A DNA stretch of 64,000 nucleotides from PGZG01 sp046292765 (GCA_046292765.1 JBKBQA010000006.1:183022-247021), one strand, 5' to 3'; counted from the stretch's first letter, positions 36,335-46,588 are shown. Program-made: numbers and translations. Notes: generated from the letters alone by a model not told the origin.

Positions 36335-39300
36335 ATGAGCCAGCCTGCCTTTGTTCACCTGCGCTTGCACACCGACTACTCGTTGGTGGACGGGGTGGTG
36401 CGGATCAAGGGGCTGGTGAAGCAGTGTGCCGAGCTGGGTATGCCAGCGGTGGCAGTCACCGATGACTCCAACCTGTTCGGACTGATCAAATTCTACAAGG
36501 CGGCAGAAGCGGCAGGCGTCAAACCCATTGCCGGTGCGGATCTGTGGCTGGAAAGCCGCTTTATCGAGGAGCCGGCGCCGGTGTCGGTGTTGGTTCGCAA
36601 CGAGCAGGGCTATCGCAATCTGGTATTGCTGATATCCCGTGCCTGGCAGCATAACCAGCAGCGTGGCAGGCCCTTAGTGCGGCGTGAGTGGCTGGCGGAG
36701 CTGGGGGATGGCCTGATTTTGCTGTCCGCTGCCCGTCATGGCGAGCTGGGCCAGTTGCTGCTGGCCGACAAGCACGACGACGCCACTACCCTGGCGAAAG
36801 AGTTTCAGCAGTGGTTCCCGGACAGCTTCTATCTCGAAGTACAGCGGACCTCACGCCCCGGCGATGAGAGCTGCCTGCATGCCAGCGTTGCGCTGGCGGA
36901 GCAGCTGTCGTTGCCGCTGGTGGCAACCAATGATGTGCGGTTTCTCAGTGTTGATGATTTCGATGCGCACGAGGCCCGGGTCTGTATTCACGATAGTGCC
37001 ACCATCGATGACTCCCGTCGGCCACGGCGCTACAGCGACCAGCAGTATTTGAAGACTGCCGGGGAAATGGCAGAGCTGTTCAGCGATCTGCCCGAGGCGC
37101 TGGCCAACAGCGTCGAAATCGCTCGCCGCTGTACCGTGAACATTATGCTGGGCAAGAACTTCCTGCCGGATTTCCCGATTCCCAAAGACCAGACCATCGA
37201 GCAGTTTATCGAGCAGGAATCGCGGCTTGGTCTCGACAAGCGCCTGCAGCAGCTGTTTGTGGATCCGGCGCAGCGAGAGTCTCGTCGTCCCGAGTATGAC
37301 GAGCGCTTGCAGTTCGAGCTGAACGTGATCAACCAGATGGGCTTTCCGGGCTACTTCCTGATCGTGTCCGACTTCATCCGCTGGGCCAAGGCCAATGATG
37401 TGCCGGTGGGTCCGGGGCGAGGCTCAGGTGCCGGCTCACTGGTGGCCTATGCGCTGGAGATTACCGATCTTGATCCGATCGAGTACGACCTGCTGTTCGA
37501 GCGCTTCCTGAACCCGGAGCGGGTGTCCATGCCCGACTTTGACGTCGACTTCTGCATGGACAAGCGTGATCAGGTCATTCAGTACGTGGCCGACAAATAC
37601 GGCCGTGAGGCCGTTGGCCAGATCATTACCTTTGGTTCGATGGCGGCCAAGGCGGTGGTGCGCGATGTGGCGCGGGTGCAGGGCAAGCCCTACGGCCTTG
37701 CGGACCGGCTCTCCAAAATGATTCCCGGCACACCGGGCATGACGCTGGAAAAAGCGCTCGAAGAAGAAGAGCCGCTGCGTGATTTTCTGCAGAGCGTCGG
37801 CGGTGATGGTGACGCAGTGCGTGACATCTGGGAGATGGCGCTGAAGCTGGAAGGGCTGACCCGCAACGTCGGCAAGCATGCCGGTGGTGTGGTGATCGCG
37901 CCCGGCAAGCTGACCGATTTCTCGCCGCTGCATTGTGACGAGCTGGGCGAGAGTCTGGTGACTCAGTACGACAAGGATGATGTCGAGGCTGCCGGTCTGG
38001 TCAAGTTCGACTTCCTTGGCTTGAAGACGCTGACCATCATCGACTGGGCGGTGAAGGCAATCAATGCGCGCATCGTCCCGAAGGGCGAGTCGCCGATTGA
38101 TATCACCACCATCTCGCTGACCGACAAGAGAACCTTTGACCTGCTCAAGGTGGGGGAAACCACCGCGGTATTCCAGCTTGAATCCGAGGGCATGAAGGGT
38201 CTGATTCGGAAGCTGAAGCCGGACGTGTTCGAAGACATTGTCGCGCTGGTGGCACTGTATCGCCCCGGCCCGCTGGAATCGGGCATGGTTGATAACTTTA
38301 TCAATCGCAAGCACGGCCGTGAGCCGCTGGCCTATCCTGACCCCAACTACCAGCATCCCTCGCTGAAGCCGATTCTGGAGCCCACCTACGGTGTCATCCT
38401 GTATCAGGAGCAGGTGATGCAGATTGCCCAGGAGCTGGCCGGCTATTCGCTTGGCGGCGCCGACCTGTTACGCCGCGCCATGGGCAAGAAAAAGCTCGAG
38501 GAAATGGAAAAGCAGCGTGAGGTGTTCGAGAGCGGAGCCAGCGAGAAGGGCGTCGACCCGAATCTCGCCATCAAGATTTTCGATCTGGTGGAAAAGTTTG
38601 CCGGCTATGGCTTCAACAAGTCGCATTCGGCGGCCTATGCGCTGGTGGCCTATCAGACCGCCTGGCTGAAGGCACATTATCCGGCCGAGTTCATGGCGGC
38701 GGTGATCTCCGCCGATATGCACAACACCGACAAGGTGGTGACCTTCATTGATGAATGTCGCCATATGGGTCTCAAGGTTCTGCCGCCAGACGTCAACAGT
38801 TGCGGCTTCCGGTTCACCGCCAATCCTGATGGCCATATTGTCTATGGGCTCGGCGCCATCAAGGGGCTCGGTGAGGCGCCCATCGAGGCGATTGTCGGCG
38901 CCCGCGATGACGCCGGTGCCTTCAGTGATCTGTTTGACTTCTGTCGTCGCATTGATCTGCGTAAGGTCAATCGCCGCTCGCTCGAAGCACTGATTCGTGC
39001 CGGGGCGCTTGATCAGTTGGGGCCGAGGCGAGTGGTGGAGGACCGAGCCACGCTGATGGCCACACTCAGTGATGCGATTCAGGCCGCAGAGCAGGATGCA
39101 CGCAATGCAGAAGCGGGCATGGGTGATTTGTTTGGTGGCGGTGCCGACACCGACTCCGTTACCGAAGTGGCTTGGCAACAGGCCCGGGTATGGCGCGACG
39201 ATGTGCGCCTGCAGGGTGAGAAAGACACCCTCGGCCTGTTCCTGACCGGACACCCGATTGATCAGTACGAATCTGAATTGCGCCATATGGTCAGCAGCCG

Positions 39301-39841
39301 TATCAGCAGTCTGCAGCCGACAGGCAAAGGCGAGCTGGCACTGATCGCCGGTCAGGTGGTGCAGTTGCGTCAGACCAAGAGCAAACAGACTGGCGAGCGC
39401 CTTGCCTTTATCACGCTCGACGACAAAACCGGCCGGATTGAGGTGTCTGTATTCGGTGACGTCTATCGTCAGTACGGTGATCTGCTGCAGCAGGATGTGG
39501 TGCTGATCATTCGTGGTGGCGTGCGCCGTCGCCCGCAGGGCGATGGCGAGATGGTGATTTCGGTGTCGGCGGACGAGATCATGGACATTCGCCGTGCCCG
39601 CGAGCAGTTTGCCCGCCGACTGCTGGTCACCGTACCGGTGCAGGACGAGCTGCCGGGCCAGTTACGGCAGCTGCTGGCTCCCTACCGGGGCGGTAACTGT
39701 CCGATCACCCTGCAGCTCGCGCATCCGTTGGGCAGTGGCCAGATGATGCTGGGCGATGACTGGAAGGTGGCGCCGGAGGAGGCGTTGCTGGAAGATCTGC
39801 GCAGCCGCTATGGCAGTCGTTCGGTGATCTTGCAGTACTGA
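36335..39841 (+). CDS. dnaE: DNA polymerase III subunit alpha
   Basis: An 1168-aa C-family replicative polymerase. Domains in order: PHP domain (LRLHTDYSLVDGVV at the start), polymerase core with the catalytic aspartates in MPDFDVDFCMDKRD (about residue 400) and the third acid further on, VGPGRGSGAGSLVAYAL (about 360), tandem helix-hairpin-helix near 830-860, and an OB-fold (about 985-1070) before the tau-binding tail. The length matches DnaE1 of proteobacteria. Confidence 0.98.
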   Translation: MSQPAFVHLRLHTDYSLVDGVVRIKGLVKQCAELGMPAVAVTDDSNLFGLIKFYKAAEAAGVKPIAGADLWLESRFIEEPAPVSVLVRNEQGYRNLVLLISRAWQHNQQRGRPLVRREWLAELGDGLILLSAARHGELGQLLLADKHDDATTLAKEFQQWFPDSFYLEVQRTSRPGDESCLHASVALAEQLSLPLVATNDVRFLSVDDFDAHEARVCIHDSATIDDSRRPRRYSDQQYLKTAGEMAELFSDLPEALANSVEIARRCTVNIMLGKNFLPDFPIPKDQTIEQFIEQESRLGLDKRLQQLFVDPAQRESRRPEYDERLQFELNVINQMGFPGYFLIVSDFIRWAKANDVPVGPGRGSGAGSLVAYALEITDLDPIEYDLLFERFLNPERVSMPDFDVDFCMDKRDQVIQYVADKYGREAVGQIITFGSMAAKAVVRDVARVQGKPYGLADRLSKMIPGTPGMTLEKALEEEEPLRDFLQSVGGDGDAVRDIWEMALKLEGLTRNVGKHAGGVVIAPGKLTDFSPLHCDELGESLVTQYDKDDVEAAGLVKFDFLGLKTLTIIDWAVKAINARIVPKGESPIDITTISLTDKRTFDLLKVGETTAVFQLESEGMKGLIRKLKPDVFEDIVALVALYRPGPLESGMVDNFINRKHGREPLAYPDPNYQHPSLKPILEPTYGVILYQEQVMQIAQELAGYSLGGADLLRRAMGKKKLEEMEKQREVFESGASEKGVDPNLAIKIFDLVEKFAGYGFNKSHSAAYALVAYQTAWLKAHYPAEFMAAVISADMHNTDKVVTFIDECRHMGLKVLPPDVNSCGFRFTANPDGHIVYGLGAIKGLGEAPIEAIVGARDDAGAFSDLFDFCRRIDLRKVNRRSLEALIRAGALDQLGPRRVVEDRATLMATLSDAIQAAEQDARNAEAGMGDLFGGGADTDSVTEVAWQQARVWRDDVRLQGEKDTLGLFLTGHPIDQYESELRHMVSSRISSLQPTGKGELALIAGQVVQLRQTKSKQTGERLAFITLDDKTGRIEVSVFGDVYRQYGDLLQQDVVLIIRGGVRRRPQGDGEMVISVSADEIMDIRRAREQFARRLLVTVPVQDELPGQLRQLLAPYRGGNCPITLQLAHPLGSGQMMLGDDWKVAPEEALLEDLRSRYGSRSVILQY

Positions 39842-39965
39842 CCCGGTGTCAGGTTACAGTTTGCAATGCAATTCGTGCCACAGCCGGTGTCTGTGAGGGT
39901 GACGCCCCGCCAAGGCCCCGCTACACTTGGCCCCACTTCAGGCAGAAGGTCGGACAGACAGTCTA

Positions 39966-40937
39966 ATGAACCCGAATTTCCTCGAATTTGAGCAACCCAT
40001 CGCCGAACTGGAAGCGAAGATCGAGGAGTTGCGTCTGGTTGGCAACGGTAGCGAGGTCAATATCTCGGAAGAGATTCGCCGCCTGCAGGACAAAAGCCTT
40101 GGTCTGACCGAATCGATTTTCAAGAACCTGACGCCCTGGCAGATCTCCCAGGTGGCCCGTCACCCCCGCCGTCCCTATACCCTTGATTACCTGCGTCGCG
40201 TCTTCACCGACTTTGACGAGCTGCATGGTGACCGCACCTTTGCTGACGACCCGGCCATCATCGGCGGGGTGGCCCGTATCGATAATCGTCCGGTGATGGT
40301 GATTGGCCATCAGAAGGGACGCTCGGTGAAGGAGAAGGTGCGGCGCAATTTCGGCATGCCCCGTCCCGAAGGCTATCGCAAGGCGTTGCGACTGATGGAA
40401 ACCGCCGAGCGGTTCCGACTGCCGATTGTCACCTTTATTGATACTCCCGGTGCCTTCCCCGGCATTGATGCCGAGGAGCGAGGCCAGAGTGAGGCCATCG
40501 CCCGCAATCTGATGGTGATGTCCAGGCTGCGGGTGCCGATCATCGCCACGGTGGTGGGTGAGGGTGGTTCCGGCGGTGCTCTCGCCATTGGTGTTTGTGA
40601 CCATCTGCAGATGCTGCAGTACTCGACCTACTCCGTGATTTCGCCCGAAGGCTGTGCCTCGATTCTGTGGCGCAGCGCCGACAAGGCACCCGAGGCCGCC
40701 GAGGCCATGGGGCTGACGGCCGTCCGCCTGCATGAACTCCGCATTGTCGATGAGGTGCTGCCAGAGCCGCTTGGTGGCGCCCACCGTGATTACGATCAGA
40801 TAGCGGAGCGGGTGCGGCAGAGTCTGTTGGTGCAGCTGGATCGTCTCGGTCGTATCGCCCCGGACGAACTGGTTGCCCGGCGCTACAAGCGGCTGGCGGG
40901 CTACAGCAACGTAGCCGGGCGCCCCGGCGACGAATAG
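39966..40937 (+). CDS. accA: Acetyl-CoA carboxylase carboxyltransferase subunit alpha
   Basis: A 323-aa carboxyltransferase subunit which with AccD makes malonyl-CoA. It begins with the coiled N-terminus MNPNFLEFEQPIAELEAKI, then YTLDYLRRVFTDFDELHGDR, IDTPGAFPGIDAEERGQ and GEGGSGGALAIGVCDHL, and SPEGCASILWR near residue 235. The frame is open upstream to 39927, but the family start is at 39966. TACACT at 39922-39927 resembles a -10 without a good -35. Confidence 0.97.
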   Translation: MNPNFLEFEQPIAELEAKIEELRLVGNGSEVNISEEIRRLQDKSLGLTESIFKNLTPWQISQVARHPRRPYTLDYLRRVFTDFDELHGDRTFADDPAIIGGVARIDNRPVMVIGHQKGRSVKEKVRRNFGMPRPEGYRKALRLMETAERFRLPIVTFIDTPGAFPGIDAEERGQSEAIARNLMVMSRLRVPIIATVVGEGGSGGALAIGVCDHLQMLQYSTYSVISPEGCASILWRSADKAPEAAEAMGLTAVRLHELRIVDEVLPEPLGGAHRDYDQIAERVRQSLLVQLDRLGRIAPDELVARRYKRLAGYSNVAGRPGDE

Positions 40938-40953
40938 CAGGCCGGCAAACGTG

Positions 40954-40996
40954 CGTGTCCCCGGTGCGGCCCCTCCGGGTGCTACCCGGGGACACG
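40954..40996 (+). terminator. Hairpin between accA and tilS
   Basis: CGTGTCCCCGG and CCGGGGACACG (11 bp) flank a GC-rich centre that can itself pair (CCCCTCCGGG). No T-run follows. It probably separates accA from tilS expression; the open frame of tilS across it (from 40951) is not coding. Confidence 0.5.
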
Positions 40997-41037
40997 AGTT
41001 GCGGCACCATTGCCGCCCCCCCACTGAGCTGGGTGTG

Positions 41038-42339
41038 ATGACGCCCGATACCTTCTCCGCATTCCTGCAACAGGCGTTGGCCGATGTTCCCGGCGGGCTG
41101 GTGCTGGGCGTCAGTGGCGGTCTGGATTCGCTCTTGTTACTGCATGGTCTCTGCCGGGCCGGGTTTGCCGACCGGCTGCTGGCGGTGCATGTCCATCATG
41201 GTCTGCATCCGCAGGCTGATCAGTGGCTGGACTTCTGTGCCGATCAGGCCCGGCAGGCCGGTGTCCGCTTTGCTGCCGAGCGGATCACAGTGGTGCCCGG
41301 AGGTAATCTCGAGGCCCGCGCCCGACAACTGCGGCGCCGGGCGCTGATCGCCCACGTCGACGAGGGCGATGTGTTATTGCTCGCCCATCACCGGCATGAC
41401 CAGAGCGAAACCCTGTTGCTGCGTTTGCTGCGAGGTGCCGGGGCTCGCGGTCTCGCTGCCATGTCCGCCCTTCGCCATTGGCAAGGCAGGGAGATCCGCC
41501 GGCCACTGCTGGATATGGACCGGACCACGCTGGAGCAGCTCGCCCGTGGCTGGCCACTGCACTGGATCGAGGATCCCGCCAATCAGGCGGAATGCTTTGA
41601 CCGCAACTTTCTCCGTCATCGGGTGCTTCCGGTATTACGCGAGCGCTGGCCGGATCTGGATCAGCGTGTCGGCATCAGCGCGGCGGTACTGGCCGAGCAG
41701 GCGGCCCTGCTTGATGAGCTGGCGGCAACGGATTTACAGGCCTGTGATGGAGATCAGCACAGTCTGTCCCTGCTGGTCTGGGCTGGGCTGTCTGCGCCCC
41801 GTCGCCGCAACCTGATTCACGGCTGGCTGCGCCAGCGCGGCATGCGCCCGCCCTCGGCCGCCCAGCTGGCCCGCATCGATACTGAACTGGTGCCGGCGTC
41901 GGCAGACCGTCAGCCGGAAATCGTCTGGGAAGATGGTGTGCTGGTACGTTACCGGGAGCGACTCTGGTTGCTGGCGCCGGAAGCGCGTCAGCCACTGGAG
42001 GCAGAGGCGCACTGGAACCCCCGCCAACAGCCGTGGCTGTCGCTCGGGCCGATGCGGGTCGGTGTCAGTGGCGGGGATATCGCCCTGCGCGACCCGGGAC
42101 AGTCGCTGGAGGTGCGGGCCGCCCGGGGCGGCGAGCGCATCTTGCTGCGTGGTCTCCGGCGGGAAGTCTCGGAGCTGTGGCGGGCGGCCGGGGTGCCGCC
42201 CTGGCAACGGGCCCGGTTGCCGCTTTTTTTTATTGCCGGTGAGCTGGTGGCAGCGGCCGCGATTGGCGCGGCTGACGGTTGGTCACCGGGCCCTGGCGAG
42301 CCGGCTTTTCATCTCCTCATTGAGGATTCCGCATTGTGA
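41038..42339 (+). CDS. tilS: tRNA(Ile)-lysidine synthetase
   Basis: A 433-aa N-type ATP pyrophosphatase that converts C34 of the CAU tRNA-Ile to lysidine so that it reads AUA. The PP-loop is VLGVSGGLDSLLLLHGL (about residue 22), followed by HVHHGLHP, LLLAHHRHDQSETLLLRLLRG (about 120) and RPLLDMDRTTLEQLA. The C-terminal substrate domain (about 345-430) is present. I chose ATG 41038; the longer frame runs through the preceding hairpin. Confidence 0.93.
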   Translation: MTPDTFSAFLQQALADVPGGLVLGVSGGLDSLLLLHGLCRAGFADRLLAVHVHHGLHPQADQWLDFCADQARQAGVRFAAERITVVPGGNLEARARQLRRRALIAHVDEGDVLLLAHHRHDQSETLLLRLLRGAGARGLAAMSALRHWQGREIRRPLLDMDRTTLEQLARGWPLHWIEDPANQAECFDRNFLRHRVLPVLRERWPDLDQRVGISAAVLAEQAALLDELAATDLQACDGDQHSLSLLVWAGLSAPRRRNLIHGWLRQRGMRPPSAAQLARIDTELVPASADRQPEIVWEDGVLVRYRERLWLLAPEARQPLEAEAHWNPRQQPWLSLGPMRVGVSGGDIALRDPGQSLEVRAARGGERILLRGLRREVSELWRAAGVPPWQRARLPLFFIAGELVAAAAIGAADGWSPGPGEPAFHLLIEDSAL

Positions 42340-42362
42340 CCACGGGGCGCATCTGTTAGCAT
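42334..42362 (+). promoter_or_regulatory. pyrG promoter
   Basis: TTGTGA (42334-42339, overlapping the tilS stop) and TAGCAT (42357-42362) are 17 bases apart, 87 bases before the pyrG ATG. Confidence 0.5.
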
Positions 42363-42449
42363 TTCCTCCCGTCCTGTTATCGCGCAACCTTCTGATTTTT
42401 CCTTGATTTTTCAGGGGTTCGCAGTCCATTTCCAGCATCCGGTGTGTGC

Positions 42450-44081
42450 ATGACGCGATTCATTTTTGTCACAGGCGGGGTTGTTTCATCCCTGGGTAAG
42501 GGTATTACCTCCGCATCGCTGGCGTCCCTGCTAGAGGCCCGGGGTCTCAAGGTGACGCTGATCAAGATGGATCCGTACATCAACGTCGATCCCGGCACCA
42601 TGAGCCCGTACCAGCATGGTGAGGTATTCGTTACCGCAGATGGCGCCGAAACCGATCTTGATCTGGGTCACTACGAGCGATTCATTCGCACCCACCTGAC
42701 TCGCAAGAACAGCTTCAGCGCCGGGCGCGTCTATCAGGATGTGCTCGACAAGGAGCGCCGGGGCGAATACCTGGGTGCGACCGTGCAGGTGATTCCGCAT
42801 ATCACCGATGAGATCAAGCTGAAGATTTTCGAGGGCGCGGCCGGCTTTGACGTTGCTATCGTCGAGATCGGTGGCACCGCCGGTGACATCGAGTCGCTGC
42901 CGTTTCTGGAAGCAGTTCGACAGCTGCGCGTTCAGCTTGGCTCCAACCGCTCGCAACTGGTACACCTGACACTGGTGCCCTACATCGCCTCTGCCGGCGA
43001 GATCAAGACCAAGCCGACCCAGCACTCCGTCAAGGAGCTGCGCTCGATCGGTTTGCAGCCGGACATGCTGGTATGTCGCTCGGATCATGACATTCCCCAT
43101 GGTGCGCGGGAAAAAATCGCGCTGTTCACCAACGTCGAGGCCCGCGCGGTATTCTCGGCGCCGGACTGCAAGACCATCTATCAGGTGCCGCGCATCCTGC
43201 ACGAGCAGGGCATGGATAACATCGTGCTGGAGAAATTCGGTTTGCAGTGTCCGAGCCCGGATCTGGGCGAATGGGACCGGGTGGTGGAAGCCCAGCTCAA
43301 TCCGGAGCGGGCAGTCACCATTGGCATGGTTGGCAAGTACATTGATCTGGTCGACGCCTACAAGTCGCTCAACGAAGCGCTTATCCATGCCGGCATTGCC
43401 AACCGGGCCCGGGTTAACATCGAGTATATCGATGCTGAGGAGATCGAACGGGATGGCCCCGGCCGTCTCGGCCGACTGGATGCAATTCTGGTGCCGGGCG
43501 GATTCGGTGATCGCGGTACCGAAGGCAAGATTGCGGCGATCCGCTACGCCCGTGAGCAGAAAATTCCCTATCTCGGCATTTGTCTCGGCATGCAGTTGGC
43601 GGTGATCGAATATGCCCGCAATGTGGCCGGCATCGCTGGCGCGCACAGCACCGAACTGCGACCGGGCACCGCTGAGCCGCTGGTGGCCCTGATCACTGAA
43701 TGGGTGGCCGAGGATGGCCATGTCGAACAACGCAGCGAGAGCTCTGATCTGGGTGGCACCATGCGCCTCGGGGCTCAGGAATGCATGCTCAGCGAGGGTT
43801 CACTGGCGGCGAAATGCTACGGCAGCACCCGAATCGTCGAGCGCCATCGTCACCGTTACGAAGTCAACAATAACTACCTGCCGAAGCTGCAGGCCGCGGG
43901 CCTGAAGATCACCGGCCGATCCCATGATGATCTGGTGGAGGTGGTGGAAGTGGCGGACCATCCCTGGTTCCTCGCCTGCCAGTTCCACCCCGAGTTCACC
44001 TCGACGCCGCGTGATGGCCATGGCCTGTTCCGCTGCTACGTCGAGGCGGCACTGGCGCAGCGAGGTCGCAAAGGTGGTTGA
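42450..44081 (+). CDS. pyrG: CTP synthase
   Basis: A 543-aa glutamine-dependent CTP synthase. The N-terminal synthetase domain starts MTRFIFVTGGVVSSLGKGI, with DPYINVDPGTMSPYQHGEVF binding UTP/Mg. The C-terminal glutaminase domain has the nucleophile Cys in YLGICLGMQLAVIEYA (about residue 378) and the His-Glu pair in CQFHPEFTSTP (about 514). GTG at 42444 is two codons upstream; ATG 42450 is the family start. The last eight bases overlap kdsA. Confidence 0.98.
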   Translation: MTRFIFVTGGVVSSLGKGITSASLASLLEARGLKVTLIKMDPYINVDPGTMSPYQHGEVFVTADGAETDLDLGHYERFIRTHLTRKNSFSAGRVYQDVLDKERRGEYLGATVQVIPHITDEIKLKIFEGAAGFDVAIVEIGGTAGDIESLPFLEAVRQLRVQLGSNRSQLVHLTLVPYIASAGEIKTKPTQHSVKELRSIGLQPDMLVCRSDHDIPHGAREKIALFTNVEARAVFSAPDCKTIYQVPRILHEQGMDNIVLEKFGLQCPSPDLGEWDRVVEAQLNPERAVTIGMVGKYIDLVDAYKSLNEALIHAGIANRARVNIEYIDAEEIERDGPGRLGRLDAILVPGGFGDRGTEGKIAAIRYAREQKIPYLGICLGMQLAVIEYARNVAGIAGAHSTELRPGTAEPLVALITEWVAEDGHVEQRSESSDLGGTMRLGAQECMLSEGSLAAKCYGSTRIVERHRHRYEVNNNYLPKLQAAGLKITGRSHDDLVEVVEVADHPWFLACQFHPEFTSTPRDGHGLFRCYVEAALAQRGRKGG

Positions 44082-44922
44082 GCAAAAGGTCATCACGCTC
44101 GGCGACATCCGTATTGGCAACACACAGCCGTTCGTCCTGTTCGGTGGCATGAATGTGCTGGAATCCCGTGATATGGCCCTGCAGGTGGCCGAGCACTATG
44201 CCAGGGTCACCGAGCGGCTCGGTATTCCCTGGGTGTTCAAGGCCAGTTTCGACAAGGCCAATCGTTCGTCATTGCATTCCTACCGTGGTCCCGGTCTCGA
44301 CAAAGGCCTGAAAATCTTTGAAGAGATCAAGCGCACCTTTGGCTGCGCACTGCTTACCGACGTCCATGAGCCGTATCAGGCGGCGCCGGCGGCGGAAGTG
44401 ATTGATGTGTTGCAGCTGCCCGCGTTTCTTGCCCGGCAGACAGATCTGGTGGAGGCGATGGCGAAAACCGGTCGCATCATCAATATCAAGAAGCCGCAGT
44501 TTCTTGCCCCGCAGGAAATGGGTCATATCCTCAACAAGTGCGAGGAAGCCGGTAACGACCAGCTGATTCTGTGCGAGCGTGGCTCAAGCTTTGGTTACAA
44601 CAATCTGGTGGTGGACATGCTCGGGTTCGGTGTCATGAAGCAGTTTGGGTATCCGCTGTTTTTTGACGTTACCCATGCGCTGCAAAAGCCGGGCGGTAGG
44701 GCAGATTCCGCTGATGGCCGTCGCAGTCAGGTGGCCGATCTTGGTCGCGCCGGCATGTCGCAGGGCATCGCCGGTCTGTTTCTGGAGTCACACCCGGATC
44801 CGGACAAGGCGAAATGTGATGGTCCCTGCGCACTGCGGCTGGATCGTCTTGAGCAGTTTCTTATTCAAATGCAGGCGGTCGATCAGCTGGTCAAGTCGCT
44901 GCCGGCTTTCGACAATCAATAG
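44074..44922 (+). CDS. kdsA: 3-deoxy-8-phosphooctulonate (KDO-8-P) synthase
   Basis: A 282-aa aldolase-type enzyme that condenses PEP and arabinose-5-phosphate to give KDO-8-phosphate for the LPS core. Signatures: FVLFGGMNVLESRDMAL, FKASFDKANRSSLHSYRGPG (about residue 55), VHEPYQA and QLPAFLARQTDL. The start is the GTG at 44074, inside pyrG, with GAGG eight bases upstream. No ATG is available before the conserved block, and this start gives the usual length (E. coli 284 aa). The long open frame from 43924 is a shadow of pyrG. Confidence 0.95.
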   Translation: MVEQKVITLGDIRIGNTQPFVLFGGMNVLESRDMALQVAEHYARVTERLGIPWVFKASFDKANRSSLHSYRGPGLDKGLKIFEEIKRTFGCALLTDVHEPYQAAPAAEVIDVLQLPAFLARQTDLVEAMAKTGRIINIKKPQFLAPQEMGHILNKCEEAGNDQLILCERGSSFGYNNLVVDMLGFGVMKQFGYPLFFDVTHALQKPGGRADSADGRRSQVADLGRAGMSQGIAGLFLESHPDPDKAKCDGPCALRLDRLEQFLIQMQAVDQLVKSLPAFDNQ

Positions 44923-44943
44923 AAGTGAGTGCGGAGAATCCCC

Positions 44944-46236
44944 ATGTCGAAAATCGTTGACATCAAAGCCCGTGAAATCATCGATTCACGCGGCAATCCG
45001 ACCATCGAGGCGGATGTCACGCTCGAAACCGGTGCTTTTGGCAGCGCCTGCGCACCGAGTGGCGCCTCCACCGGTTCCCGCGAAGCACTCGAACTGCGCG
45101 ACGGCGACAAGGCCCGTTATATGGGCAAGGGCGTCCTCAAGGCCGTTGGCAATGTGAATTCCGATATCCGTGATCTGCTGCTCGGCCGCGACGGCTGCGA
45201 CCAGCGTGCACTTGATAACGCCATGATCAAGCTCGATGGCACCGAGAGCAAATCCCGTCTTGGTGCCAACGCCATCCTGGCCGTATCGCTGGCGGCGGCG
45301 AAGGCTGCGGCGGTGGAGCAGAAAAAGCCGCTCTATGAATACATCTCTGGCCTGCAAGATGACGATCAGGCCTACAGCCTGCCCGTGCCGATGATGAACA
45401 TCATCAACGGTGGCGAGCATGCCGACAACAATGTCGACATTCAGGAATTCATGATCCAGCCGGTTGGCGCGCCGACCATTGCCGAGGCGATCCGTTGCGG
45501 TGCGGAAGTGTTTCATGCCCTGAAAAGCGTACTCAAGAAGCGCGGCCTCAACACGGCTGTGGGCGATGAAGGTGGTTTTGCCCCGGACCTGCCGTCCAAT
45601 GAAGCAGCTCTGGAGGCTATCGTCGAGGCCATCGGTCTGACCGGTTACAAGTTGGGTCAGGACATTACCCTGGCGCTGGATTGTGCCGCGTCCGAGTTCT
45701 ATCACGACGGTAAATATGTACTGGCCGGTGAGAACCGCAGCCTGACCTCCGAGCAGTTTGTCGATTACCTGGCGGATCTGTGCAACCGTTATCCGATTAT
45801 CTCGATTGAGGATGGCCAGCACGAGGGCGACTGGGCCGGCTGGAAGATTCTGACGGACCGGCTTGGCCAGAAAGTGCAGCTGGTGGGTGACGACCTGTTT
45901 GTCACCAACACCAAAATCCTCAAGCGCGGCATTGATGAGGGCATCGCCAACTCGATCCTGATCAAGTTCAATCAGATCGGCTCACTGTCGGAAACGCTTG
46001 ATGCCATCAAGATGGCCCGGGACGCCGGTTACACCGCCGTGATCTCCCACCGCTCCGGCGAAACCGCAGACACCACCATCGCCGATCTGGCGGTGGCGAC
46101 CTCGGCAGGGCAGATCAAGACCGGTTCCCTGTGCCGTTCTGACCGTGTTGCCAAGTACAACCGCTTGATCCGCATCGAGGAAGAACTGGGCCGCGCTGCT
46201 TATCATGGTCGCAAGGAATTCCGTTTCCTCAAGTAA
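44944..46236 (+). CDS. eno: Enolase
   Basis: A 430-aa enzyme (E. coli 432) interconverting 2-phosphoglycerate and phosphoenolpyruvate, the KdsA substrate. Motifs: IKAREIIDSRGNPTIEADVT, GASTGSREALELRDGD loop, NGGEHADNNVDIQEFMI (about residue 160), SIEDGQHEGDW, catalytic Lys in ILIKFNQIGSLSET (about 342) and SHRSGETADTTIADLA. GGAG with a seven-base spacer precedes ATG 44944. Confidence 0.98.
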   Translation: MSKIVDIKAREIIDSRGNPTIEADVTLETGAFGSACAPSGASTGSREALELRDGDKARYMGKGVLKAVGNVNSDIRDLLLGRDGCDQRALDNAMIKLDGTESKSRLGANAILAVSLAAAKAAAVEQKKPLYEYISGLQDDDQAYSLPVPMMNIINGGEHADNNVDIQEFMIQPVGAPTIAEAIRCGAEVFHALKSVLKKRGLNTAVGDEGGFAPDLPSNEAALEAIVEAIGLTGYKLGQDITLALDCAASEFYHDGKYVLAGENRSLTSEQFVDYLADLCNRYPIISIEDGQHEGDWAGWKILTDRLGQKVQLVGDDLFVTNTKILKRGIDEGIANSILIKFNQIGSLSETLDAIKMARDAGYTAVISHRSGETADTTIADLAVATSAGQIKTGSLCRSDRVAKYNRLIRIEEELGRAAYHGRKEFRFLK

Positions 46237-46270
46237 GGTGCGGCCGCAGGGCTGAACCGGAAGGTGTGTC

Positions 46271-46588
46271 ATGGCCATGTCGCCTCGCAGACAGGTAGTC
46301 CTTGCCCTCGTGGCACTGGCACTGCTGGGTCTGCAGGCGCGTCTGTGGTTCGGTGAGGGCAGCCTGCGCCATGTTTCCGGCCTGAAAGAAACGGTGGCCA
46401 CCAAACAGGCCGAGAATCAGCTGCTGTTCGAACGAAACCGGCTGATGTCGGCGGATGTGGATGATCTCAAATCCGGTCTTGATGCGGTGGAGGAAATTGC
46501 TCGCCGTGATCTCGGTATGGTTCGCGACGGCGAAACTTTTTTTCTCATGATTGACGACACCGGAGAGGCGCATGGCACTGCCCGCTGA
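46271..46588 (+). CDS. ftsB: Cell division protein FtsB
   Basis: A 105-aa bitopic inner-membrane protein. One N-terminal membrane helix (about residues 8-27) is followed by a periplasmic coiled coil (about 35-75: LKETVATKQAENQLLFERN), which pairs with FtsL and binds FtsQ to trigger septal peptidoglycan synthesis. GGAAGG lies seven bases upstream. It sits between eno and ispD, the standard place for ftsB in gammaproteobacteria, and overlaps ispD by 17 bases. Confidence 0.93.
   Translation: MAMSPRRQVVLALVALALLGLQARLWFGEGSLRHVSGLKETVATKQAENQLLFERNRLMSADVDDLKSGLDAVEEIARRDLGMVRDGETFFLMIDDTGEAHGTAR

Noticed and set aside
43924..44073. N-terminal extension of kdsA inside pyrG
   Set aside because: Trp/Arg-rich out-of-frame translation of the pyrG glutaminase domain; KdsA starts at the GTG at 44074.
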